In this document: piece after piece, positions 29,731 to 40,352 of the stretch
Numbering within the stretch: position 1 is the first letter of the stretch
How the letters are laid out: every line of letters begins with the position of its first letter
Origin: Jaminaea rosea
Taxonomy: Eukaryota > Basidiomycota > Exobasidiomycetes > Microstromatales
Assembly: GCF_003144245.1 (NCBI RefSeq)
Contig: NW_020289975.1
Location: forward strand, 3,027,553-3,091,552
DNA length: 64,000 nucleotides
Direction of reading: 5' to 3'
The notes under the pieces: model-generated
Database searches by the model: none
Seen by the model: the letters and a program-made list of their open reading frames with translations, nothing else
Told to the model about the DNA's origin: nothing
Program-made: the position numbers and the translations under genes

Positions 29731-30232
29731 GTTTGGATGCAACCGCCTGCTATGCGTGTGCGTGTGCGTGTGCGTGTGCGTGTGCGTGTGCGTGTGCGTG
29801 TGCGTGTGCGTGTGAGTGTGAGCTGGCCATCCTGGCGAGGAGCGGGCGAGGAGCAGGGAGGGTCGGGAGCAGGTGCAATCAGGAGCGCATCAACGGATCA
29901 TCCCTCGCTGCTCGTTGCTCGCCGCCCGACGGACACCCAAAATCGGTCCTCGTCTGACTTCGAGGGGGGCGGACAGAGCGAGGCGAAGCGGCGGCTGCCA
30001 AAGGCGGAGAGACGCTCAGACGCTCCCGTCGGCTTGACGTCAATGCACGTCGCAGGCGGGCGCAGCAGCACCCTGGAATGGCCGCCTCGCGATGAGACAA
30101 CAACCAAACACTTTGCCAAATCGCTCGCAATCAATCAATGAGCCGGGTGAGACGGCAACGTGAGACGACAACGTGAGACGAAAAGCCCAGCATATCTCTC
30201 AGCATCACCATCCACCATCTCCACTCCCCAAC
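29731..30232. promoter_or_regulatory. divergent promoter, SOG2 / tail-anchored protein, with hexanucleotide repeat
   Basis: These 502 bp separate starts at 29730 (minus) and 30233 (plus). Bases about 29753-29813 are ten GTGTGC hexamers, close to the SOG2 start and therefore probably in its 5' leader. Further right, 30147-30180 has GTGAGACGACAAC-like repeats. Confidence 0.55.
29753..29813. repeat. (GTGTGC)n hexanucleotide microsatellite
   Basis: About ten near-perfect copies, beginning 23 bp upstream of the SOG2 ATG. On the SOG2 strand it reads GCACAC. Confidence 0.95.
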
Positions 30233-31597
30233 ATGGCCCCTTCCTCATCAGCATCTCATCGTAGACCATCCTCAGCAGCTTCGACTTCCTCCTCCTCTTC
30301 CGCCGCCTTGCAACCGCCTCGCACGCCCATCTCCTCACCGCATACACGCACACCTCGCACGCGCAGCCTATCAGCGACTTCGCCTGGTGGTGATAGCGGG
30401 AGCAGTCTATCCCTGACACCCTCTAGCTCACGCACCCGCACTACCTCTGCCTCGGGCTCCGTAACGCCCAAAGCGTCGGCGCGACAGCACGCTCAGCACG
30501 CGCAGCAGCAGGGGAGGAGGCTCAGTGGAGCTGCGAGCCCCACGCCGACGACGTCGGGACCACCCAAGACAGAGTATCGATACTCGATTGGGCCGGCACC
30601 GGTGCGTTTCCCCCGCTCTCCAGGTGGTAGTGAGAGCGGCGGAGGAGAGAGGGAGACCGGCTCTGCCCACTCCTCACCCGTACCGCCCTCGAGCTCGAAG
30701 GGTGGTCGCTCGACGAGGGGCAAGAGTACTGCGACTGCGACGCCTGGCTCTAGCACGCACGCAGCACTTCAGGCTGCAATGGCTAGGGATGACGAGGACC
30801 CGACAGCACAACGGCCCCAATCACCCCGCCCACCTCCTCCCCCGCGACCAGGCGCCTCGCCCACACAACAAGGCGGGGCTCGCTCCTCCTCCTCCACTCG
30901 ACTGAAGCTCACCACCTTCCCCTTCCCGCATCCTACGACCCCAAAGGGCTCCACGCTCGATGCGCGCTACGGGCGAAGGGGAGGCGAAGGGCAGGGTGTC
31001 CTTGGTCTGCCTGACATGCTCAGGGCGTGGGGAAGGGGATTGGCCGGCTTGATGTCCTGGAAAAGTGAGCCGAGAGAGCCAAGAGAGGAGAGCCCCGCCC
31101 CTCCTCCTCCCCCTCCTTCGGGCCCGTCCTCCCGCCATCTGTCGCACGGAGTCCACGCAAGGGACTACGGTACGCTGCCCCGCTCTAACTCTCATGCGCG
31201 CATCATGTCCGAGGGGGATGAGCCTGACCCCTCCGATCCTTATGGGTATCGTCGTCTAGCGGGCCCGCAGCTGCTCCCGACTTATCATGCCGAGCATCTC
31301 GAGCCCAGACGCAAGGCTGCTGCCAAGAGGCGACGACGATGGCGTGGCTGGGCGGGAGCGTGTGGGATGGCGGGCAGGGTTGGAGAGGAGAGCGACGAGG
31401 ATGGCAGGGTCAGCAGGAGGAGGAGAAGAAGAATGGCGATGGCGATGCTGGCAGGAATAGGATTGGCCGTCCTGCTCGCGTTGTCCTGGTGGTTCTTCTT
31501 TCGGTTGGGGCAGGATGAAGGGGCGGAGGAGGGTCGGGCGAGATGGGGAGGCAGTGCGAGGGTAGGACCACCAGCTACGCACGGCCTCGGATCGTAA
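30233..31597 (+). CDS. hypothetical Ser/Pro-rich protein with a C-terminal membrane anchor
   Basis: Not recognised. The frame is open before 30233, but the first ATG is there (MAPSSSASHRRPSS), giving 454 aa. Nearly all of residues 1-380 is disordered and rich in Ser, Thr, Pro and Arg, with many SP/TP sites. A basic patch (KAAAKRRRRWRGW and VSRRRRRR) precedes one strong hydrophobic span at about 402-425 (MAMAMLAGIGLAVLLALSWWFFF). About 30 residues follow. This is the layout of a tail-anchored or type II membrane protein with a large cytosolic part. Its stop is 57 bp from the converging HAS1 stop. Confidence 0.65.
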   Translation: MAPSSSASHRRPSSAASTSSSSSAALQPPRTPISSPHTRTPRTRSLSATSPGGDSGSSLSLTPSSSRTRTTSASGSVTPKASARQHAQHAQQQGRRLSGAASPTPTTSGPPKTEYRYSIGPAPVRFPRSPGGSESGGGERETGSAHSSPVPPSSSKGGRSTRGKSTATATPGSSTHAALQAAMARDDEDPTAQRPQSPRPPPPPRPGASPTQQGGARSSSSTRLKLTTFPFPHPTTPKGSTLDARYGRRGGEGQGVLGLPDMLRAWGRGLAGLMSWKSEPREPREESPAPPPPPPSGPSSRHLSHGVHARDYGTLPRSNSHARIMSEGDEPDPSDPYGYRRLAGPQLLPTYHAEHLEPRRKAAAKRRRRWRGWAGACGMAGRVGEESDEDGRVSRRRRRRMAMAMLAGIGLAVLLALSWWFFFRLGQDEGAEEGRARWGGSARVGPPATHGLGS

Positions 31598-31654
31598 TCG
31601 TACATTGCTGCTGAATTGCTATTCAAGGAGCTCAAGAAGCTATCTTGGGAATGC

Positions 31655-33638
31655 CTATCGCGCCCAGTTTCGCCCCTTGCCGCCACCACCACCACCACCA
31701 TCCCGCCTGAACTTGTCTGCTCCCACCGCCTTGCGACCCTTACCACCCTCGTAGCCGCGCCGTGAACCCTTTGCGACTTCCTTGCGTGACACTCCTTGGT
31801 CGTCGTCGTCCTCCACCACCTCATCCTCCTCACCTCCATCTGCGTGCTTCCTCTTCCCCGCCCCCTGCCCACTCTGCCCACTCTGCCCGCTCTGCCCTTT
31901 GAGACTACCTCCAATGCCCAAATTCACCTTCGGCGGCACCTTGAACCCAAACGCCCTCCCAACAGCAGCGACGTCAAGCTGATGAACATCGAAGATGCGC
32001 TTGAGCGAGTAACTCCCATACGCCTGCAAGTAGCTCCTATACCCCTCCAAAGCGCTCTGATGCAAGTAGTAATTACTGCTGATCAACTTCTCCAACTGAC
32101 CCTGCACATTAGCCACCTTGCCCTTGGGAAACGTGTACTCGTTGAGGGGTACTTTTGCCACCTTGAGGAAACGGAGGAATCCCAACTCCTCTGGCAAGAG
32201 GAAGAGGAGACTCTTGCCTGCTTTCCCAGCTCGAGCCGTTCGCCCCACGCGATGGATATAGTCTCTCGGGTCGTCGGGCGGGTCGAATTGGATGATCCAG
32301 TCCACCTTTGGTATATCCAATCCGCGAGCAGCCACATCCGTACACAGTAGCGTGCCCTTGGGCGCATTGCAGAATTCAAAGAAGGTCGAAGTTCGCTTTT
32401 GCTGTTTCTGCTTTCCGTGTAGGTCCAACACGGGGATGTCGATGTAGTTGAGCAGTTCGGCGTGGTACTTGACCGAGTTGCACGAGGACATGAATACGAT
32501 GCATTTCTTGTTTGCGTTGCGTTTGAGGAAGGTGAAGAGGAGGAGGAAACGACCCTCAGAGGGACAGACTACGTAGCCTTGTTCGAGCTTGGCGACGGTC
32601 GAGGCGGCCAGGTCGGCGTGGACGTTGATGTAGAGCGGGCCGGGTCGAAGGGAGATGCGGGCTAGGTCTTGGACTTTGGTGGTCTGCGTCGCGGAGAAGA
32701 GCATGGATTGGCGAGACTCGTTGGGTAGGATGCGGACGATTTGACGCATCTCGTCTTCGAAGCCCTGCGCGTGCGAGCGTGCGAGGGAGCGAGAGGAAGG
32801 GAGGGCAGTGGTGTGTCAGAACGACGAGGGCTACGGCAGTCTCGCCGCCTCGCGAAGCGGCGACTCACGATCTCAAGGATACGATCCGCCTCGTCGATAC
32901 AGAAGGTCTTGAGGTTGGAGAAGACGAAGCCCTTTGTGTTCTGGAGATGGTCCAGCAGTCGACCGGGCGTGGCAATGATGAGGTTGACGCCCTTTTGCAG
33001 CTTGTCGGCCTCGGCCTTTCTGTTTGCGCCGCCCATGATGATTCCGAATGTCTGGTGGTGATGTGCCATTAGCCTGTGCGGGTGCAGCGCAGCGGGGCGA
33101 GGGAAGCGCAGCAAGACGTTGGTCAGTGAAGGAAAGGCGGTAACGGGCTTGGCGGCACTTACTCCTTTGCTACACCAAAGATCTGCAACGCCAGCTCGCG
33201 GGTAGGGGAAATGACAATGGCCCCCGTACCGTTACGTGGCTTGAATTTGAGCCTACTCAGCATCTCCACAATAGGGATCAAAAAGGCCAACGTCTTGCCC
33301 GAACCAGTCTGCGCAGCGCCAAGGACATCCTTGCCCGCCATGAGCGGGGGGATGGTTCGCGCCTGAACCTCAGTCATGGTCGAGAAGCCCATGGCCTCGA
33401 GGGCCTTGAGTGTAGGCTCCGAGAGGTCGGCGGAGCTAAAGGGCTGGCGAAGGGCGGCGGGGGTTGCGCTCGAGGATGAGGAGGAGGCGGCAGTGACGTC
33501 CTTGGATGCGTCTGCTCCAAGAACGGTGGAGGAGGATGCTTCGCCTGACTGGGCAAGACGGACGTCCTCTTCCAGCTGGGAGGCGAGGGCAGCCTCGGCC
33601 TCTTCGCCAGAGAGAGGAGGAGCGCGGGATGGGGCCAT
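31655..33638 (-). CDS. HAS1: DEAD-box RNA helicase HAS1 (DDX18) of ribosome biogenesis
   Basis: Three exons: 33163-33638, 32869-33073 and 31655-32764 (introns 89 and 104 nt; donors GTAAGT, GTGAGT), 596 aa. All helicase motifs are present: Q-motif region [42 protein letters not shown] (within CIDEADRIL), SAT, RGLD and [11 protein letters not shown]. The junctions restore the family strings [16 protein letters not shown] and RILEIGFEDEM. The C-terminal [20 protein letters not shown] block and the Lys/Gly-rich tail are typical of Has1/DDX18. The protein works in the nucleolus in both subunits' pathways, including release of U14 snoRNA from pre-40S particles. It is head to head with UTP21, another pre-40S factor. 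Confidence 0.96.
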
Positions 33639-33945
33639 GCTGTGCGCGTGCGTGTGCGTGTGCGCGTGTGCGTGTGCGTTGATGGGATTGGTGATGGTGA
33701 GAAGTCGAGGTGACGAGACGCAATTCCAGTCCGCCTTTTGCCTCCAAGTCGCACTCGCACTCGTCGTCCGTCGCTCGACCAAATTTTCGAATCGAGGCAG
33801 AGGCGCACCAGCAGAGGGGGCGGAAGGCGGAAGGCGGGCGGGCGGGCGGACGGACGGGCGGACGATGGCAAAATGTCAAAAGTCGATTCGCAGCGCAGCC
33901 TCGCAACGTCGCAACCTCACGACCTCGCCGCAATTTCACCTCGCC
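33639..33945. promoter_or_regulatory. shared divergent promoter of HAS1 and UTP21
   Basis: These 307 bp separate the HAS1 start (33638, minus) from the UTP21 start (33946, plus). Next to HAS1 is a GTGTGC/GCGTGT repeat (33640-33680). Next to UTP21 are GCGGGCGGAC-type repeats (33825-33862). No RRPE or PAC ribosome-biogenesis motif is obvious by eye. Confidence 0.7.
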
Positions 33946-36900
33946 ATGGCCGCCTCTTCGTCCAAGAAGCAGCGGCGGCAGTCTAACGGCGCTCCCAGCG
34001 CAGAAGAGGATGGCGTCGCGCCTACGCCCCGCGGCCGCCACGTATTCGCGCCTTACCTGGCAATGGGCATCGTAGCCAACCAGATCCCCTTTGTAATGCA
34101 AGTCAGGCGAGGAGGAAAAGACGCACAAAGAGCAGATGTCAACATCGTCACCTCACTGGGAGACTGTTGGAGCATCTGGACGGCAGAGTCCCTCGTTCAG
34201 GTCTTCGTGGGACGAAGCTTGCCCAGCCCGATTACCAGCCTGGCACTCAGCACCAGCCCAGACTGCATCCTCGCCGCAGCTGGGGATACGATCCATCGCT
34301 TCGTCCGCGCTGCAGTGGTGGCAAAGTACACGACCGAATCGGGGCCAGTGGAGCGCTTCATCGTCTTTGGCGACTCCATCGTGGCCATTACGCGCACTAC
34401 GCTGCACCACTTTTCCCTCTCCACGGGAGAAGAAGAGCAGGCCATCCCCCTCCCCCTTTCAGCGGGCGTTGCGCCAACCTGCCTAGTCCACCCAGCGACC
34501 TACCTACACAAGGTCCTCTTAGGCCTCTCGGACGGGACGGTTCAGCTCTGGAACATTCGCACCGCCACGCTGCTGCATACATTCGACCTCTCTGGCAGAC
34601 AAGGCCAGATGGACGTCGCTACACCCTCGATCCTCTCCCTTGCCCAAACCCCGGCCCTTGACGTCATCGTCGCAACCACGTCGGACTCGCGCATCATCCT
34701 GCACAACATCAAAGAGGACAGCTGCGTAATGGCTTTCTCGTTGCAGGCACAGTTGAGTAGCACACCACCCACGTTTAGGACCGACGGGCGCGCACATACG
34801 ATGGCTGTGGGCTCGCGAGCGGGGGATATTTTCATCTTTGATCTCGAGAATCAGGACTCGCGCGAGGGAGTCGCGCGAGGGGGAAGACTGATCCACACGA
34901 TTCGCAATGCGCATGCGGCTCCGGTGGCAGGGTTGGAGTTCGTGGCGGGCCAGCCGTTGCTCATTTCCTCTGCGGGCGACAACAGTATCAAGGAATGGTT
35001 CTTCGAGCCTGCCTCCTCCGCCACTGCCACTGCGGCAGCAAATTCCTCCTCCTCCTCCTCGTCCAGTAGCAGCACCTCCCTCCCTCGTCTCCTGAAATCA
35101 CGCTCCGGCCACTCCTCCCCTCCCCACCTCGTCCGCTGGTACGGTCACGACGCGCGCTCTCCACTCCTAACCGCAGGGCGTGATCGCTCCCTCCGACTCA
35201 GCTGGGTAGGGCGGGAGGCTCGCGGCGGTGAACTTTCGCAGGGAAGCGTGGAGCGAAAGGCCAATCACTTATCACTCCCTGCGCAATCCCTCAAACAGAC
35301 CCCAGCGAGCAGCATAGCCTTCTCCCTCACGCGTAGCCGCGATTGGGAGGATATCCTCACCACACACCCGGGAGCAGCACCGCGCGTTTGGCTGGGTAAG
35401 GATAGGAGGATGAATGCGGGAGCACTCGTGACGGGGAAGAAGCAGCGCGTTGCGGGACAAGGGGCGGACGAAGCTACGTGTGCCTTTGTGACGCATTGTG
35501 GCAACTTTGGTGCGGTAGGCATGGGAGATGGGCGTGTGGTGCTCTGGAACATGCAGAGTCGCCGATACGTCCGGACGTTCGATTGCGCAGGCCCAAGCGC
35601 GACCAACGCAACGGCTACGTCGAGCTCGAGCCCGGGCCGAGTAGTGGGCCTCGCAGTCGACGAAGGCAACACGGTCCTCACAGCTGTCCTCTCCCGAGGC
35701 GTCATTGTCGCCTTCGCCTTTCACAGCACGGCCGTGCTCACTCGCACCTCTCAACCACACGCGATCAGCTCTGCTCGCTCTTCGCCACGCAACACGCTCT
35801 TGGCCCTCATCCCCGTCGGGGTGAGCCACCCGCTCGTCCTCCTCGACCTAGCAACGCATCGCGTCGTTAGGCGATTCGGCCCCTTTGCTGCACGGGTGAC
35901 GGACTGTGCCTTTTCGCCTACGTTGCGCAGTCTGGCGGTCGCGACGATGGATGGGGCGCTTGCTACGTTCGACGTTCCGAGTGGGAGGTTGATGGATCGG
36001 ATGAGGTTGAGGGAGGCGATGTTGTCGTTGGATTGGAGTCCTGATGGGGGCACGCTCGCAGGGGGTGGGACGGAGGGGCTTGGGGTGTATTTGTGGAGTT
36101 GGACGGGCGGGAGGGGGAGGGTGGATGGCGATGAGGAGGAGGAGACCAAGGAGGGCGAGGTGGGCATGCCTTCCGTTCGAGGACCGGAGGAGGAAGAGGC
36201 GGACCAGGCGGAGGATGACCCTCTCGCACTCGACAGGCTCAGCTTGGCAGACACGTACCACCCTACGTCCGAACCTCTGCAGCGACGGGACGCTCCTCTC
36301 TTCACTCTGAGCATGCAGCCCCGCACCAAATGGCTTACCCTACTCAACCTCGAAGCGATCAAGGCGCGCGATCGACCCAAAGCCGCCGAGGTGGACAAGA
36401 GCAAGGCGAAGCCCGCCCCTTTCTTCTTGGGCATGTCGGCCGCGACGCCTGGTAGTGCGGTGGATGGGACAAAGGGCAAGGGGATGACCGACGGGCTGGG
36501 TAGCGGGGCGACCACTGACGCTACTGGAGCTCTCACGTCGCTCGGGGAGGGAGGCTTCGATGGGCCAGCATCTGGGCAGGAGGAGGAAGAGGCAAGGACC
36601 ACACATCTAGAGCGTTCTCATCGTCTCCAGCTCGCGGAATCGGCCGCTTCCCCACTGGAGGCCCTGCTGCTCAGCTCCGACGCGGACGATGCCGCGCTCT
36701 TCAGCTACGTGCTTCCACTATCTGCGCCACAGCTGGACCTCACGCTCCGCCTCGACCTCACGAGCGTGCGCGGCGTGACCGCCCTTCTTCGCAGCTGTGC
36801 CCGACGGGTGGGCGAAGCAGGGCGGGACGTGGAAGGCGTCACCGCCATCGTGGAATCGCTGCGTCGTACGCGTTGGGGCGAGATGCTAGGGCTGGAGGAT

Positions 36901-37071
36901 GAGGCATCGCAGCTTGAGCTTGGCGAGGAGGAAGAGGAGGAGAGGCGAGAGCTCAGAGCAGCGTGGAGCGAGTGGCTACGAGCGGTCAAGAGGGCGAATG
37001 AGAGGGTGGGGGAACTACTCGACTTCAATATTGGGACGTTGAGCTTCTTGCGCGGATTGGCCGTCGTTTAG
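33946..37071 (+). CDS. UTP21: UTP21 (WDR36-like), U3 snoRNP / SSU processome WD40 protein
   Basis: A single exon, 1041 aa. The frame is open much further upstream, but the ATG at 33946 (MAASSSKKQRR) gives a normal N-terminus; an in-frame ATG at 33865 is an alternative. Two WD40 propellers are readable, with repeats such as VLLGLSDGTVQLWNIRTATLLHTF, LLISSAGDNSIKEW, FGAVGMGDGRVVLWNMQSRRYVRTF and LAVATMDGALATFDVPSGRLM. The C-terminal Utp21 domain follows (from about residue 790: FTLSMQPRTKWLTLLNLEAIK; end near LDFNIGTLSFLRGLAV). Yeast Utp21 is 939 aa. It is part of the UTP-B subcomplex that binds U3-containing 90S pre-ribosomes and is needed for 18S rRNA processing. Acidic and Ser-rich insertions add to the length here. 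Confidence 0.92.
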   Translation: MAASSSKKQRRQSNGAPSAEEDGVAPTPRGRHVFAPYLAMGIVANQIPFVMQVRRGGKDAQRADVNIVTSLGDCWSIWTAESLVQVFVGRSLPSPITSLALSTSPDCILAAAGDTIHRFVRAAVVAKYTTESGPVERFIVFGDSIVAITRTTLHHFSLSTGEEEQAIPLPLSAGVAPTCLVHPATYLHKVLLGLSDGTVQLWNIRTATLLHTFDLSGRQGQMDVATPSILSLAQTPALDVIVATTSDSRIILHNIKEDSCVMAFSLQAQLSSTPPTFRTDGRAHTMAVGSRAGDIFIFDLENQDSREGVARGGRLIHTIRNAHAAPVAGLEFVAGQPLLISSAGDNSIKEWFFEPASSATATAAANSSSSSSSSSSTSLPRLLKSRSGHSSPPHLVRWYGHDARSPLLTAGRDRSLRLSWVGREARGGELSQGSVERKANHLSLPAQSLKQTPASSIAFSLTRSRDWEDILTTHPGAAPRVWLGKDRRMNAGALVTGKKQRVAGQGADEATCAFVTHCGNFGAVGMGDGRVVLWNMQSRRYVRTFDCAGPSATNATATSSSSPGRVVGLAVDEGNTVLTAVLSRGVIVAFAFHSTAVLTRTSQPHAISSARSSPRNTLLALIPVGVSHPLVLLDLATHRVVRRFGPFAARVTDCAFSPTLRSLAVATMDGALATFDVPSGRLMDRMRLREAMLSLDWSPDGGTLAGGGTEGLGVYLWSWTGGRGRVDGDEEEETKEGEVGMPSVRGPEEEEADQAEDDPLALDRLSLADTYHPTSEPLQRRDAPLFTLSMQPRTKWLTLLNLEAIKARDRPKAAEVDKSKAKPAPFFLGMSAATPGSAVDGTKGKGMTDGLGSGATTDATGALTSLGEGGFDGPASGQEEEEARTTHLERSHRLQLAESAASPLEALLLSSDADDAALFSYVLPLSAPQLDLTLRLDLTSVRGVTALLRSCARRVGEAGRDVEGVTAIVESLRRTRWGEMLGLEDEASQLELGEEEEEERRELRAAWSEWLRAVKRANERVGELLDFNIGTLSFLRGLAVV

Positions 37072-37138
37072 ACGTGAGAGCCTCGCGCGAGACAAATCAC
37101 ATCGCATTGAATGAAAATAGGGTATTGATTGGCCGCAG

Positions 37139-37203
37139 CGCTCCACGCAACGCTCCACGCATCGCTCCACGCATCGCTCCACGCGTCGCTCCACGCATCG
37201 CTT
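37139..37203. repeat. 12-bp tandem repeat between convergent genes
   Basis: About five copies of CGCTCCACGCAT (with AACG and GTCG variants) fill the 3' spacer of UTP21 and run up to the stop codon of the convergent membrane-protein gene. Confidence 0.9.
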
Positions 37204-39340
37204 CATCGAAAATTCAGCTTGATCAAAAAGAGGAGCATATCCATGAGCACGTGCACGCTCGTCCACACGCAAGTGGGTAGTAAGTCGGGGAAGGCGCGCA
37301 TCTCGTCCAACCCCAAGTTGGTCACGTCCACCCCCATGGTCCAGCGGCAGAGGAGGCGCGCCAGCCAGGAGGTGAGCAGCTCCGACGCCCAGATGGCCAG
37401 GGAGCCGAGCATCGTAAGGCGATAGTTGTACGGGTCGTCGTTTGTGCCGCGATTGGGCGGGTCGTCCTGTTCCGTCGGTTCCACGAAGGAGAAAAAGGGG
37501 TACAAGGCCTGATTCTTGCCAAAGTGTAAGATGCTCACCCACCCCAGAAATGCCACCATCGTAACATTCTGGGCGAGGTTCCTCAAGTAGAAGGCTAGCC
37601 CTACGCTCTCGACGTACTCCTCCCAGGACTTGCCCGGGCGTCCCGGCGGGTTGAACCAGGAGACGATGCGGTGCGAGAGGGAGGTCATGGAGAGCGGATA
37701 CCAGATGCAGACCCAGAAGGAGGAGAGGAGCTGGACGAGGGCGAATTGGTCGAAGGAGCGTAGACGCGCGAAGAGGTTGCGGTAGAAGATGAAGTAGACC
37801 TGCGCGTGCGGGGAGGGAGGCGTGAGATCGAGATCGATCGATACTCGCGCGCGACTCGCACGCCACTTACCAGAAAGTAGTAGTACTTGTTGGCGAAGAG
37901 GAGGGCGCGGGATCGCACCTTCTCCTCGAGTATCCAGTGCGAAATCACAGCAAGCAGGTTGACCGTCGTCATCCAAAAGGTCACGTAGGCTGTGCCGTCC
38001 AACCCTGTATGCGGGAGTGTGCTCAAGTAGACGCTCGCGTACCCCTGACCGGCCAACAAGGCAACTAGACTCAACCCAATCGTAGCGATGAACCAGAGGA
38101 AGCGAATATAGCTTGCGGGTATACGTCGTGCGAGCTGACGTTCCAGGAACGTCTTCTGCGCTTCGGTGAGGGAGTGGCGATACGTCTGTCTCCCGGAGCG
38201 TCTGAGCCCAATGAGACAGACGAGCGCGGGCATGGCCATGCTGGCAAAGGCCAGGGTGACCCAGAGCGTCTTGCGCTGCCACTGGATATCGTCGTCGTCA
38301 TCCTGGGCGTCGTCATCGTTGTCTGAACTCCCTCCTGGCGCGGTCAGCGAGTCGAAGCGCAGTCGATGGAGCAGGAAGCCAGCGCCAATGGAGAGGAGCC
38401 AGAAGATGGAATAGGACGTCTTTGCACCCAGGCGAGCTGGCCACCAGTTGAGGCGGTACAGGCTGAATAGCTGAGTGATGTAGACGAGGGCAACGGAGAG
38501 GTAGAGGCCGTAGTAGAAGAGGAGAAAGAAGTAGAAGTTGGCGTCCGTCGTCGTTGACGCGGCGCTGCGTGGTGACAGGGCAAAGGGACGACACCACGGA
38601 GCCTCGGGCGTGTCTTCGCACCAAGGTACGCCTGGGTCATCCGGGTGAGTCTTGGGAAAGGGGACAGCGCACCAAATCCAGACCTGGAGGGGCGCAAAAG
38701 GAGTCAGCCTTGCTTGCCTGCCTCGCATCTTGCTCGTCGTCTTCGCTCGCGCACCCACCATGACACAAGGCGCCAGAACTAAGACGCCATGTCTACCCCA
38801 CCAGCTATCGAGGACGTCCTCGACCTTGTCCCTCGTCGGGCGAAAGAGATCCATGTACCAGCGTCGTTTCTTTGCCCTCCCTGCCCCGCCGCCTATGCTG
38901 CGCACACTGAATCGCGACGTCGAGGGCACCATCCCCGCAGCGGCGGTGGGATCGGCACCAGTCCTCCTGAGTGGCGCCACAGAGGAGCTGCTGAGCAGGG
39001 GTGAAGATTCCAATCGACGAGCAGGGGCGGAAGGTTGGTTCCACCCGGTAGCTTCGAGGGCGGCGGACGAAGCAGAACCTTTCGGTCCAGCTAAGCGCGC
39101 TTTGCCCTTGCTCTTGCCCTTGCCATCACTCCCTGCGGCGGCGGCGGCGCCCCCGAAGTTGAAGAATCCGCCCATAGCGTTGCTGACTCTCGATGCAGCG
39201 TGGGGAGGAGTTGATGGGCCGGAGCTGAGGATACGCCCTGAGGGGGCGGCTAAGCGCGCATCGAGGCCGACGCCGCGATATCGCTCCCAAGCCGAGGCGA
39301 CTGGCGCTGGAGATTTGGCGGTGGTCGTCTGCCGTGGCAT
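37203..39340 (-). CDS. conserved-looking multi-pass membrane protein of unknown function
   Basis: Three exons: 38759-39340, 37871-38683 and 37203-37799 (introns 75 and 71 nt; donors GTGGGT, GTAAGT), 663 aa. I do not recognise the family. Residues 1-160 are disordered and Gly/Ser-rich. At least eight hydrophobic spans follow, for example VLVLAPCVMVWIWCAVPF, FYFFLLFYYGLYLSVALVYI, SIFWLLSIGAGFLL, LWVTLAFASMAMPALVCLIG, FLWFIATIGLSLVALLAG, VTMVAFLGWVSILHF and VWTSVHVLMDMLLFLIKLNF. Between spans 1 and 2 is a Pro/Trp/Cys-rich loop (WCEDTPEAPWC). A poly-Asp loop sits near 310-325. Receptor- or transporter-like topology is all that can be said. Intron 1 is open in frame and could be retained. The gene is divergent from the PRELI-type gene. 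Confidence 0.75.
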
Positions 39341-39644
39341 GTTGGCGTTGCGCAGAATAAATGTATGCTATGGCGGCTACTATGAGATCATGGCGTGGCG
39401 TGGCGTGGCGTGGCGTGGGCGTGGTCGTGGGCGTGAGAAGAGCGGCGAGGTGATTGGGCGGGGCGAGGTGATTGCAAAGTGAGGCGGATCCAAAGTGGCG
39501 CCCCTTGTCCTGGGCGTCGTCGATTCGGCCCCTTTCCCTTTCCGCCGGCCCTGGACTTGACTCGGTCCGCTCCCGTCTCGCGACTCGACTTTGTTCCTTC
39601 CCGCTCGCGCCATCCCCTCCCCTCCACGCCACGCCAGCGCATCG
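39341..39644. promoter_or_regulatory. divergent promoter, membrane protein / PRELI-type gene
   Basis: This 304-bp spacer between starts at 39340 (minus) and 39645 (plus) contains five GTGGC/GCGTG pentamers at about 39391-39425. No factor site is assigned. Confidence 0.5.
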
Positions 39645-40311
39645 ATGGTGCAAACGCACTCCTCTCCCTCCACGATACCCCTCCCATTCCCCCTCCTCTG
39701 CCCCGCCTACTTCCTTCGCTACCCAAACCCCTTTGCCCAACACGTCATAAGCGTCGATGTACTGGATCGCCTGATTATTCAGCGTGACCCCACCCAGCCG
39801 CCCACTTTGCTCACTTCGCGGCTCCTCCTCAAAAAGGGGACTCTACCACGCTGGGCTCCGAGGGGGCTGATTAAGAGTGCGGAGAGTTGGGTGCTGGAGG
39901 TTAGTGAGGTTGAGTTGGAGGGATTCCAGAGAGGGGAGGGGAGCGCGAGTGCGAGTGGGACGACGACGGGGGCAGTGGAGAGGGGAAGACAGATGCGCAC
40001 TTGGACGCACAATCTGGACCACACGACGGTGCTCGCTGTTGCGGAGGGGTTAACTTTCACTGAGCAGCTTGCGTCGTCGCCGCCTCGTCCGCCAGCGCGA
40101 AAGGGCAGCGATGTCACGAGCGACGTCAAGGGCAAGGGGAGGGCGGTGGACGAGGAAACTCAAACACACTGTCTCACGACGGCGCACATCACTTCGGACG
40201 TGAGCGTGATATGGAAACGGATAGAGAAGTTTGGCCTGAAGCGATTCATGGCGCATATGGATACGGTGAGTTGCGTGGGAGCGAGGCGGGGCGATGGGCC
40301 AGCCACCCGAC

Positions 40312-40352
<41 letters not shown>

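Noticed and set aside
33376-33945. Upstream extension of the UTP21 frame (190 more codons)
   Set aside because: It overlaps HAS1 exon 1 on the other strand and starts at no sensible N-terminus; the ATG at 33946 fits the family.
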